Source: Bacteroidaceae bacterium
Lineage (GTDB): Bacteria; Bacteroidota; Bacteroidia; Bacteroidales; Bacteroidaceae
DNA length: 64,000 nt
Direction: 5' to 3'
Assembly (NCBI GenBank): GCA_017535725.1
Contig: JAFXTO010000017.1
Location: forward strand, 36,875-100,874
In this document: positions 53,920-60,452 of the stretch, in pieces
How the letters are laid out: every line of letters starts with the position of its first letter
Numbering within the stretch: the first letter of the stretch is position 1
The notes under the pieces: generated by a model
The model's database searches: none
The model's input: the letters and a program-made list of their open reading frames with translations, nothing else
Told to the model about the DNA's origin: nothing
Position numbers and translations under genes: made by a program

Positions 53920-54213
53920 TCAGTCTCCTTTCTTTTTATTGGTTAATACTAATCCTACTATCAGTGCGGGGATGGCAATGACGAATGCCAAAATGTAGAT
54001 GAAGTTTTTCTCGTCAAGATCCTTGAATAGCGACGTTATTATTACACCAGTCATCACGTATTTGGAAATGTCGATAAGGTACTTACCGAGGTTTTCTTTC
54101 CATGTGCCACCACGCTTCGGTTGCGGCTTCTTTTCAGAGTCCGCCCCTGCGGCCTCCAACTGTTTGCTGGGCTGGGGCTTCTGGGGTTTCGCTTTGTCTC
54201 TTCTTGTTGTCAT
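53920..54213 (-). CDS. Small membrane protein with basic N-terminal tail (97 aa)
   Basis: Residues 1-37 are Lys/Pro/Gln-rich (KAKPQKPQPSKQLEAAG). Then comes WKENLGKYLIDISKYVMTGVIITSLF, the first membrane segment, and a second segment IYILAFVIAIPALIVGLVL ending NKKKGD. The core resembles small two-helix proteins of Bacteroidales (DUF6722-like, tentative). It is followed 2 nt later by the 36-aa membrane ORF, so the two probably form a pair. A variant GTACGCGC leader lies directly upstream. Function unknown. Confidence 0.6.
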   Translation of the reverse strand: MTTRRDKAKPQKPQPSKQLEAAGADSEKKPQPKRGGTWKENLGKYLIDISKYVMTGVIITSLFKDLDEKNFIYILAFVIAIPALIVGLVLTNKKKGD

Positions 54214-54219
54214 CTTTTT

Positions 54220-54237
54220 CCCGCGCTATGCGCGTAC
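54220..54237 (-). promoter_or_regulatory. Variant GTACGCGC leader hairpin (GCGC-ATA-GCGC)
   Basis: On the minus strand GGTACGCGCATAGCGCGGG: the same GTACGCGC start as the island leaders, but with a self-complementary GCGC-ATA-GCGC instead of the GAGGC stem. It lies just upstream of the 97-aa gene. The same variant stands before the DUF3575 gene at 63640. Confidence 0.65.
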
Positions 54238-54258
54238 CTTATTTTTTTCTTTTTTCTT

Positions 54259-54292
54259 TGGTACCTACCGAGGAGTCGAACCTCGGTAGGTA
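54259..54292 (-). other. tRNA acceptor/T-arm-like minihelix ending in CCA
   Basis: On the minus strand a perfect 12-bp stem (TACCTACCGAGG with CCTCGGTAGGTA) closes a 7-nt loop TTCGACT, exactly the T-loop consensus, and CCA follows immediately. The 12 bp equal a 7-bp acceptor plus a 5-bp T-stem. There is no D-arm or anticodon arm, and no separate discriminator base if all 12 pairs form. Diverged pieces of the same sequence occur near 50395 and 51740. It may be a tRNA-derived remnant or attachment-site relic. Confidence 0.6.
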
Positions 54293-54389
54293 TTATGCGG
54301 GAGTCGCGCTCGGCCCTTTGGGACGCTTGACACTTCAAGAACCGCATCAGAGTTGGTGTTCTCGACGGGGAGTGGGGGTGGGTGGCTTC

Positions 54390-54475
54390 GACGCTTGACC
54401 TTGGGGTTTCGATTTCGACGCTTGACCTTTCGGGTTTCGTTTTCGACGCTTGCCCCTTCGATACCCCCCGACGAG
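54390..54475. repeat. About 27-bp tandem repeat, three copies
   Basis: Three copies of TTCGACGCTTGACCTT followed by a GGGTTTCG-type end. The 54214-54566 stretch has no convincing gene. A 76-aa minus-strand ORF there is Lys/Arg/Pro-rich and follows the repeat, so I do not call it. Confidence 0.75.
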
Positions 54476-54495
54476 CTTGTTTTACCTCTTATCAT

Positions 54496-54537
54496 TTACT
54501 CTCTTGTGCATTTCCGAGTTTTTGACTCAGACTTGAC
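54496..54537. repeat. 42-bp repeat with CTGAGT hairpin, copy 2
   Basis: Partner of 53747-53788 (two differences). It lies 30 bp past the stop codon of the 779-aa fimbrillin gene. Confidence 0.8.
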
Positions 54538-54566
54538 AATGAGGGTGATGATGGAGAGGGGAGGGA

Positions 54567-56906
54567 TTATACAACCTTGATAACCTTCACTGCGTAAGAG
54601 CCATTGTTGCTGAAATATTTGTCAAAATAGAAAGTACCAGGTACAGGAGTGGCGTCTCCATTTACTTCGATTATATTAGCATTGTCTTTAGCAACTACAA
54701 CCACTCCTTTAGGTAGTGTTGTTCCAATCTTATTAACCACACTAATATATGAATAAGTTGTTGTACCAGTGCCATTCTTTGTCTTTGAGAAATATAAATG
54801 AGCATCGTCTACTGTTACATCAGTAAGTGAAGCTGCAATTCCATCCAGAGCAGAAGGAGCGAGGCTATAGTATTTATCTTTTGATCCAATTGCACTACTT
54901 GAAGCTGGAGTAATTGGCTCAAAAACAGTTACTTCTGTTTTGTCTGAATAAGGTGTTGACGAACTCCATTTAGATGGTGACGTCCATGAGTAGTCATAGA
55001 CATAGGCATAAGTGCCTGCACTAAGGTTACCAATAGCAATCTCAGCTGCTTGACCTGCAGTTACTGTGATAGCGTTATCATCAACACCATTCGCAATACT
55101 AGTAACAGCGTTGTTAATATTTGCATTATAGGTAAGAGTAATACCATTACGACCTTTCACATCAGCATTGTAATCGCCAATTACAGCATCGCGGTTTTCA
55201 AGCGCATCCATCACCATAGCCTCTGTTGCGTTATCGTTATCTAACTTATAGAGAAGTGAAGCATGGTACTTAGGTGCTTGTGCAGCATTAAGTAAAGGAA
55301 GTGTGCTCTGATCAACAGTTCCAACAAGTACTGCTGGTGAAAGATTGTTGTCCATTACCTGAACATATAACTTCTCACCAGTATGATTATACTCGTTAGC
55401 TATAGATGAGGCATCAAAAGTACCGTCTGTTTTAGTATTATGTCCCTGCTGATAGGTCGTGATAGTAGGTGTGGAAACTGTGGTAATTGTTGTCTGCTCA
55501 CCACTTGCATCCGTAAACTCAGCCACAACAGCATCGAAGGTGATGGGGAACAAGCCAGGAGTAGTTTTATCATCATCAGTCCAACCATTGGTGTTGTCAG
55601 AGATTTTGAATACGTAGGTGTAAGCATAGTTAGGCTGCCATACAGTAAATTTAGAAGGAACCACAGCCTTAGCACCATAGACATTGATAGTCTCTCCAGA
55701 ACCGTCGGTTGCAACGAGCGTATAATCGATACGAAGCGTAAGGGGATAGCTTGTGCTTACAGGGAATACAGTCTTATAATAAGCTGCATCTTTATCACCT
55801 GCAAATGTTGCATAAGGGAGTGAACGACCCAGATAGTTGTTGCCAACTGCCTCATAAGAATCTTTGCCTACATATCTATCCGTAGCAAGAGTGCCAAATG
55901 TTTTTGTTGTCTCTCCTGCACCTGCCGTCACTGTTGCGGCTGCTTTATTGTAGTTGTCATTGATGGGCGTTTTATTATTTGTACCTAAATTGGGGAAATA
56001 AACATCAATAAAACCTTCAGTAGCAAAGCTGTTACTACTTTCACTAATCAGGGTTGCATCTGTCGTCGGGGCTACAAAACCTGTTTGTCCTAACTTGACA
56101 GCATCGTTGTCTACAGTATAGAATTTTACGCTTCCAGCCTGTACAGAGTATCCAGGAACGGTCTCATAAAGGGCAATGCGGACCTTAGAACCGAGGTTCT
56201 TAAATTTCAGGATTACCTCCTTACCATAGTTTGCCTGTTCCACTGTTGTGATGTCTGAGATATAGGCGTCTTTAAGAGCATCAATTGATGGGAGGTCAAA
56301 GGAATAGGCCACTGCGCTACCATCAAGAGCATCACCATACTTCATAGCTGTTACACCTATTGTCTTAGTGGTTTCATTAGAAACTTTAGTAGGAGGAACT
56401 GTTTTAGTGTAAAGGACTGGAGTGTATTTACCTGTCGAGAAAGCCAAGAAGTCATACTGGTCTTCACTGTAGTCCCAGTATTTGATGGTCTGAGCGCTTA
56501 GACTAGACAACTTAATAAAATGATCATCAGCTATTGTGTTAAGATTAGGAACCGCAGTAGGATCTACACCAACATACTCCCAGTTTGCCGTATTCGACTC
56601 TGTCTTTCCAGCAGTATTTTCTACGTAGTGTACCAAGTAGTTGTCAAAGACAAGATTGTCAGAAGGGTATGTAGCACTCTCACTACCCTTTGTACCTGTC
56701 ACATAAAAATTGCTACCGAGCAGGTTTGCAGCGGCGTTGCCATAGATGTCAGCACGTGTAGCATTCTGCACGTTGAACCCGAAGAGGATAGCATCGGTCT
56801 CTGTGTTAGCGACGGTTGGGGAGTTTTCGGTCCCGATGAACTCGTCGTTCATGCAGCTGGCTAATGTCATGGTAGCCACGGCTGCGAGGAAAAATAATTT
56901 TTTCAT
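54567..56906 (-). CDS. Large fimbrillin-family lipoprotein (779 aa)
   Basis: Signal peptide MKKLFFLAAVATMTLASC with a lipobox Cys, then MNDEFIGTEN, the same beginning as the 735-aa paralogue. NVQNATRAD near residue 50 is the candidate Arg-processing site. Fimbrillin signatures are QTIKYWDYSEDQYDFLAF, LYETVPGYSVQAGSVKFY, and VWQPNYAYTYVFKISDNTNG followed by GLFPITFDAVVAEF. The C-terminal third is an extension of beta-rich sequence ending YFSNNGSYAVKVIKVV. It is the first large fimbrillin after DUF3575/DUF5119 and so is probably the main or proximal structural subunit. Cassettes at 57.0-60.4 kb now separate it from those genes. Confidence 0.82.
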   Translation of the reverse strand: MKKLFFLAAVATMTLASCMNDEFIGTENSPTVANTETDAILFGFNVQNATRADIYGNAAANLLGSNFYVTGTKGSESATYPSDNLVFDNYLVHYVENTAGKTESNTANWEYVGVDPTAVPNLNTIADDHFIKLSSLSAQTIKYWDYSEDQYDFLAFSTGKYTPVLYTKTVPPTKVSNETTKTIGVTAMKYGDALDGSAVAYSFDLPSIDALKDAYISDITTVEQANYGKEVILKFKNLGSKVRIALYETVPGYSVQAGSVKFYTVDNDAVKLGQTGFVAPTTDATLISESSNSFATEGFIDVYFPNLGTNNKTPINDNYNKAAATVTAGAGETTKTFGTLATDRYVGKDSYEAVGNNYLGRSLPYATFAGDKDAAYYKTVFPVSTSYPLTLRIDYTLVATDGSGETINVYGAKAVVPSKFTVWQPNYAYTYVFKISDNTNGWTDDDKTTPGLFPITFDAVVAEFTDASGEQTTITTVSTPTITTYQQGHNTKTDGTFDASSIANEYNHTGEKLYVQVMDNNLSPAVLVGTVDQSTLPLLNAAQAPKYHASLLYKLDNDNATEAMVMDALENRDAVIGDYNADVKGRNGITLTYNANINNAVTSIANGVDDNAITVTAGQAAEIAIGNLSAGTYAYVYDYSWTSPSKWSSSTPYSDKTEVTVFEPITPASSSAIGSKDKYYSLAPSALDGIAASLTDVTVDDAHLYFSKTKNGTGTTTYSYISVVNKIGTTLPKGVVVVAKDNANIIEVNGDATPVPGTFYFDKYFSNNGSYAVKVIKVV

Positions 56907-57000
56907 AAGATAGAAAATTTAATAAATGAATAAATAAAGTGAGCTTTTGAGTTTGTTTCTTTTTGGGTCTCTGAGGCTTGATGGAGGCTCAGAGGGGAGG

Positions 57001-57069
57001 TCATTTTTTGTTAAACAAGAGGCTAAGGCCTTGTCGTCGATAATATGGAAACCGGGAATCGCTGGTCAT
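57001..57069 (-). pseudogene. PIN toxin stub (22 residues) after the orphan antitoxin
   Basis: Reads MTSDSRFPYYRRQGLSLLFN, then KK and stop. It matches the C-terminus of the intact 140-aa PIN toxin (SSDTRFPFYRRQGLKLLYNER). Everything before it is gone. The ATG overlaps the antitoxin stop codon, so the deletion removed most of the toxin gene but kept the junction. Confidence 0.8.
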
Positions 57070-57236
57070 AGCATGAAGTTTGGGTCATAAACGATGAACG
57101 AGCCCTGGTGTTTCAAGGCTGCTTCCACATACTTGTTCTGTGGAACAAGAGTGGAGTTCTTGACTTTATTCTCTTTAGAAGAGGATTTTCTCCTTCTTCT
57201 TGTTACCTTCTTGGTAGCGTCTTTTGTTGTTTCCAT
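57066..57236 (-). CDS. Orphan antitoxin (56 aa), relative of the 50847 antitoxin
   Basis: METTKDATKKVTRRRRKSSS, then NKYVEAALKHQGSFIVYDPN, ending FML. It shares its whole layout with the 58-aa antitoxin at 50847: a METxxKDAxKKV start, an RRRRK cluster and a FIVYDPxF end. Its toxin is reduced to the 22-residue stub that overlaps the stop codon. An intact antitoxin with a dead toxin could protect against a related PIN toxin such as that at 50419. Upstream lies the 14-unit octamer array. Confidence 0.75.
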   Translation of the reverse strand: METTKDATKKVTRRRRKSSSKENKVKNSTLVPQNKYVEAALKHQGSFIVYDPNFML

Positions 57237-57282
57237 ATTATTTACATTGTTACATTGTTTAATTTTTACATTTTTTCGTGAT

Positions 57283-57394
57283 AACGTTTTAACGTTCTAA
57301 CGGGATAACGTTCTAACGGGATAACGTTCTAACGGGATAACGATTATTCGTAATAACGTTTAAACGTATAAACGATTTATCGTAATAACGATTT
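57283..57394. repeat. Octamer array, 14 units of AACGNNNN type
   Basis: Exactly 112 bp = 14 x 8. It includes three alternations of AACGTTCT and AACGGGAT, then AACGATTA, TTCGTAAT, AACGTTTA, AACGTATA, AACGATTT and so on. It lies 47 bp upstream of the orphan antitoxin start and downstream of the ATPase gene. On the minus strand it reads CGTTATCC/CGTTAGAA, related to the octamers in blocks A-C but in the opposite orientation to the gene. Confidence 0.9.
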
Positions 57395-57503
57395 CGCTTT
57401 TTGGTTGATGAGGTAGTACTGTCTGTTTCGTAGTAAATGTTTTTAGTTGGCGTTAATGACTTATATTTATTGAAATATGATGATGTTGTCTTTGCGTGAA
57501 TGA

Positions 57504-59099
57504 TTACTTTAATATATGAGTGGTTTCTGGGAGAGATTTAATTATCTTGCACTGGTGCGTCTTTGTCTTTTTGTCGTAGTTGATGCCTACGAGGAGGAGG
57601 GGGGCGGGATGCTGGGCTATCTTCTCGGGATATTGCTTGCGGAGGATTTGTTCGATGGCCGAGTCGGCATCCTTGTTGAATTTCAGTTCCAGCACGATGG
57701 CTGGGGACTGCACGTTTCTGCGTGGTATGAGCACGATGTCTGCGAAGCCCTTGCCGGTGGGGAGTTCGCGGTACATGATGTAGTCGTTGCGGGCGTAGTA
57801 GTATGCGATGCTGAGCACGCAGGCCAGCGAGTTCTCGTTGTTGTAGCTGAGAATGCTGGTGTTCTCGTCGTGCGCCGCATCCACGCCCCGTGCCACCGCC
57901 TCTTCGTCGCCGTCGAGGGTGGCTTGCAGCAGTTGCTCTGAGGCCTGGAGTGCGTTGACGACGCCGTCCCAGTTGTTGGCCTTGATGGCATTCTCCATCT
58001 CGTAGCTCACCTCCAGGTTGGGTATGTAACACTCCTTCGTGGTGCGGTCGTAGCTGAGGTATCCCAGATGGATGAGCACCGTCAGTACATCGTCGCGGTC
58101 GTAGATTTCCGACAGGTCGTTTCTGAATCCGATGGTGTTCACCTTGCAGCGTCCACCCGCCAGCATCTGTATGATGTTGTCTTTCAGGCCTTCGTAGTTC
58201 ATACGTATATAGGCCGCTATGGCATCTACGGCGCCGGTTCTGCCCCAGTAGCTCTCGCACCATTGCTCCTGTATGGCCGTCATCACGGAGTTGGGGTTGA
58301 AGATGGACGTTATATTGCCTATCTGGTAACCGTCGTACCATTTCTCCAGTTCGTCGAAGTCCATGCCGTGCTTGTCGGCCAGGGTACGTACTTCGTCCTT
58401 GGTGAATCCGAAACATAATCCCATGCCGCCGGGTTTCATCATGGAGTATTCCTGAAAGTTGTTCATCGCCGACTCTGTCTTATATTTCTTGATGGGTAGG
58501 ATGCCAGTCATGTATGCTCCGGCAAATACCCTGTAGGCATCCTGACTCTTGAACATCCGTCGCAGCCATGCCACGTAGGCATCCATGGCCTTTGTGCCAG
58601 GGGCAAACTCTCGGCAGATGGCATCCCATTCGTCGATGATGAAGACGAATCGCTCCTGCTTCTCGATGCTTACGCGTAGCAGGTAATCCATGAGCCCGTC
58701 GGCCTGCTGCACGGGTACATCGGGGTAAGCCTTGCTCACGTCTTCCAGGAGTGCTGCATCCATTTTCCCGACGATATCGTCGTTCTTGTACTGTGATACG
58801 AAGTTCGTCGTGTCGAGGTAGATGGCTGCATACTTGTTCAGGTGCTGCTCGAAGGTCGGGTCATTGGCTATTGCCAAGTCTGCGAACAGGTGGCGGGAGT
58901 CGCACGAGTGGTCGTAGTAGGCATATAGCATCTTGGCCGCCATGGACTTGCCAAAACGTCGGCAACGCGAGACGCAGCTGAACTGGCGCTCGCTGAAGAG
59001 CGTCTTGTTCACCACTGCGATCAATGCGGACTTATCCACGTACTCCCCGTTGCGGGCAGACTGGAATCCTGCATTACCTATGTTTATATACGTGCCCAT
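57504..59099 (-). CDS. AAA-ATPase-like protein with PD-(D/E)XK nuclease domain (531 aa)
   Basis: It starts MGTYINIGNAGFQSARNGEYV, typical of one AAA-ATPase_like subgroup. The nucleotide-binding site is SRCRRFGKSMAAKML (around residue 48) and the Walker B is RFVFIIDEWDAI (around 155). The C-terminal nuclease motif is GFADIVLIPRR, then AIVLELKFNKD (around 465-485), giving D...E-x-K. It appears full length with active-site residues present. Its 3' end (KSLPETTHILK) is coded by a 31-bp repeat that recurs with three mismatches directly upstream of its own start, as if the gene were a cassette. It is distant from the 527-aa relative at 46396. Function unsettled. Confidence 0.85.
   Translation of the reverse strand: MGTYINIGNAGFQSARNGEYVDKSALIAVVNKTLFSERQFSCVSRCRRFGKSMAAKMLYAYYDHSCDSRHLFADLAIANDPTFEQHLNKYAAIYLDTTNFVSQYKNDDIVGKMDAALLEDVSKAYPDVPVQQADGLMDYLLRVSIEKQERFVFIIDEWDAICREFAPGTKAMDAYVAWLRRMFKSQDAYRVFAGAYMTGILPIKKYKTESAMNNFQEYSMMKPGGMGLCFGFTKDEVRTLADKHGMDFDELEKWYDGYQIGNITSIFNPNSVMTAIQEQWCESYWGRTGAVDAIAAYIRMNYEGLKDNIIQMLAGGRCKVNTIGFRNDLSEIYDRDDVLTVLIHLGYLSYDRTTKECYIPNLEVSYEMENAIKANNWDGVVNALQASEQLLQATLDGDEEAVARGVDAAHDENTSILSYNNENSLACVLSIAYYYARNDYIMYRELPTGKGFADIVLIPRRNVQSPAIVLELKFNKDADSAIEQILRKQYPEKIAQHPAPLLLVGINYDKKTKTHQCKIIKSLPETTHILK
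57508..57538. repeat. 31-bp cassette-boundary repeat R1
   Basis: It matches 59132-59162 with three mismatches over 31 bp. It covers the last codons and stop of the ATPase gene. Confidence 0.85.
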
Positions 59100-59131
59100 G
59101 AAATGTTAGAGTCTTTTTACTTGAATTATCT

Positions 59132-59182
59132 TTTAATTTATGAGTCGTTTCTGTGAGAGATTATATCATTTAATTGGTGATT
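59132..59182. repeat. Composite cassette-boundary repeat R2
   Basis: Its left part (59132-59162) matches R1 and its right part (59152-59182) is identical over 31 bp to R3 at 60419-60449. R2 is therefore a hybrid junction between the ATPase gene and the three-gene TA cassette. Confidence 0.88.
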
Positions 59183-59496
59183 ATTCTTTTTTTCAGATTT
59201 TGAGGTGCACGGCGCATGTCCCAAATGTCTTCGATGACTACCATGTCTTTTGCCTCGTTATACCAGTATATGATTTTAAATCGTTTGTTTATGGGGATGG
59301 TTCTGTATGTTGTTATGCTGTCCTGCAGTAATGGCTCTTGGTATCCCATGTTTGGAAAGAGTTCCAAGTTCTTTTGGATTTTCTCTATTGTCCGAACCGT
59401 CTTTTGGGCTACGCGAGCACCAAATTTTAGCCGTCCATCCATATAGAGTTGCCTTTTCCCTCTATGGGCTTTCATAGTCAAGATTACCTTAGCCAT
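59170..59496 (-). CDS. RelE/ParE-superfamily toxin (108 aa)
   Basis: MAKVILTMKAHRGKRQLYMDG, then VAQKTVRTIEKIQKNLELFP, then TTYRTIPINKRFKIIYWYNE and VVIEDIWDMRRAP. The helix-pair plus beta-sheet order and the R-x-I-P-I-N-K-R-F-K-I-I-Y core are RelE/ParE-like. RelE types cut mRNA and ParE types poison gyrase, and I cannot tell which applies here. The gene overlaps the antitoxin end by 13 bp. Its last codons (IITN, stop) lie inside repeat R2, so the cassette boundary defines the toxin's C-terminus. Confidence 0.8.
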   Translation of the reverse strand: MAKVILTMKAHRGKRQLYMDGRLKFGARVAQKTVRTIEKIQKNLELFPNMGYQEPLLQDSITTYRTIPINKRFKIIYWYNEAKDMVVIEDIWDMRRAPQNLKKRIITN

Positions 59497-59828
59497 GGGA
59501 ATTCTTTTTTTAGTTCTGCATCCGATTCTTCGGCTGTTACATATTCTCCTCTGAGATACTGTTGGTGGGACTCTTCGATTCGGGCATGCAGTTCTTCGAG
59601 GGTGTAGGGTGGCAGACCGCTGTCATAGGTGTCCCAGAGGGCATCGTCGTCAACGTCTTCGTCGCTGGCCACTTCCTGAGCTATGTAGCTGATTAGGCAC
59701 TTCTTGTCTGCCGTGCTCAGGCCACTAATCTGGGTGAGAAGACCGCTGCTTAGCAGTTGGTCGCTCATCCCGTAGGTCGTTGCCACTGGCTCACAGACCA
59801 TATCATAGTCTTTTTCTGTTGCTGCCAT
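59484..59828 (-). CDS. Antitoxin of the RelE/ParE-type toxin (114 aa)
   Basis: Starts MAATEKDYDMVCEPVATTYGM. The acidic middle has VASDEDVDDDALWD. The C-terminal helix has EELHARIEESHQQYLRGEY and ends DAELKKEFPWLR. Such C-terminal E-x-x-x-R-I-E-E helices are typical of antitoxins that wrap RelE/ParE toxins. The 13-bp overlap with the toxin gene supports the pairing. The N-terminal half shows no obvious DNA-binding motif. Confidence 0.7.
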   Translation of the reverse strand: MAATEKDYDMVCEPVATTYGMSDQLLSSGLLTQISGLSTADKKCLISYIAQEVASDEDVDDDALWDTYDSGLPPYTLEELHARIEESHQQYLRGEYVTAEESDAELKKEFPWLR

Positions 59829-59890
59829 ATATATAATGGTTTAACTTGTTGTTTACTGTTTCTTGAATTCTTGATTCTTAGTTGAGTTGA

Positions 59891-60412
59891 TTAGAATACT
59901 GCTGCTGTGCTCACCACTTTTTTGAGAGCGGAGACGGGAATGCCGACCTTGGATAGAAGCTCCTCGAATCTGGAACGTTCTTTGTAGGGGATGGTCAGTT
60001 CGTATGTCATCATCTCTTCTGCGCCTTCTGCGGGGATGGGCTCAAAGGCATAATATGAATCATGTTCTGGCAAATACTCTTCTGGCAGGGCTGATGGCTG
60101 AATCAGTCTGATATGGTGGTAGCAGATGTCATTGTTTACATCAACGGAATAGAGATACCCATCGTTGGGATTGTCAATAAGTTCGCGCAACGTGATTTTC
60201 TTCCCGATGTATTTCTGCAGGTTAGCCAGACTGACACGCAGCACCAACCAACGGTTGTCGCTGTCGTCCCTGTCCACCCAATAGAACAGGTAGTCATCGC
60301 CTTTGCTGCTGACATAGTGTGACAGCAGGGGACCTTCGAAGTAAATCAGGTCGGCCACCTTCTTGAATTGGCTGAAGTCATATTCTATGTTATATCCTTC
60401 AATGCTTTTCAT
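59891..60412 (-). CDS. Uncharacterised 173-aa protein of the TA cassette
   Basis: MKSIEGYNIEYDFSQFKKVA, then YFEGPLLSHYVSSKGDDYLF, YWVDRDDSDNRWLVLRVSL and LQKYIGKKITLRELI. The EGPLLSHY...YLFYWVD pattern resembles DUF6575-type proteins (tentative). No signal peptide or membrane segment, so it is cytosolic. It is the first gene of the segment bounded by R3 and R2, ahead of the antitoxin and toxin, and so may be a third component or passenger. The C-terminus IPVSALKKVVSTAAVF is intact. Confidence 0.55.
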   Translation of the reverse strand: MKSIEGYNIEYDFSQFKKVADLIYFEGPLLSHYVSSKGDDYLFYWVDRDDSDNRWLVLRVSLANLQKYIGKKITLRELIDNPNDGYLYSVDVNNDICYHHIRLIQPSALPEEYLPEHDSYYAFEPIPAEGAEEMMTYELTIPYKERSRFEELLSKVGIPVSALKKVVSTAAVF

Positions 60413-60418
60413 CTTACT

Positions 60419-60449
60419 TGTGAGAGATTATATCATTTAATTGGTGATT
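60419..60449. repeat. 31-bp cassette-boundary repeat R3
   Basis: Identical over 31 bp to 59152-59182 (TGTGAGAGATTATATC...). It lies between the DUF5119 stop codon and the 173-aa gene start. With R2 it brackets the 173-aa/antitoxin/toxin segment as direct repeats. Confidence 0.95.
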
Positions 60450-60452
60450 TTG

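Noticed and set aside
50340-54300. Integron-type attC cassette array
   Set aside because: The repeated leaders lie before the genes rather than after them, are only about 30 bp, lack attC core sites, and no integrase is present in the window.
54240-54320. Complete tRNA gene
   Set aside because: Only an acceptor/T-arm-like hairpin with CCA is present. No D-arm or anticodon arm can be folded upstream.
54265-54495. 76-aa minus-strand ORF after the 779-aa fimbrillin
   Set aside because: Its sequence follows the 27-bp tandem repeat and the intergenic element. It has a biased composition and no family features.
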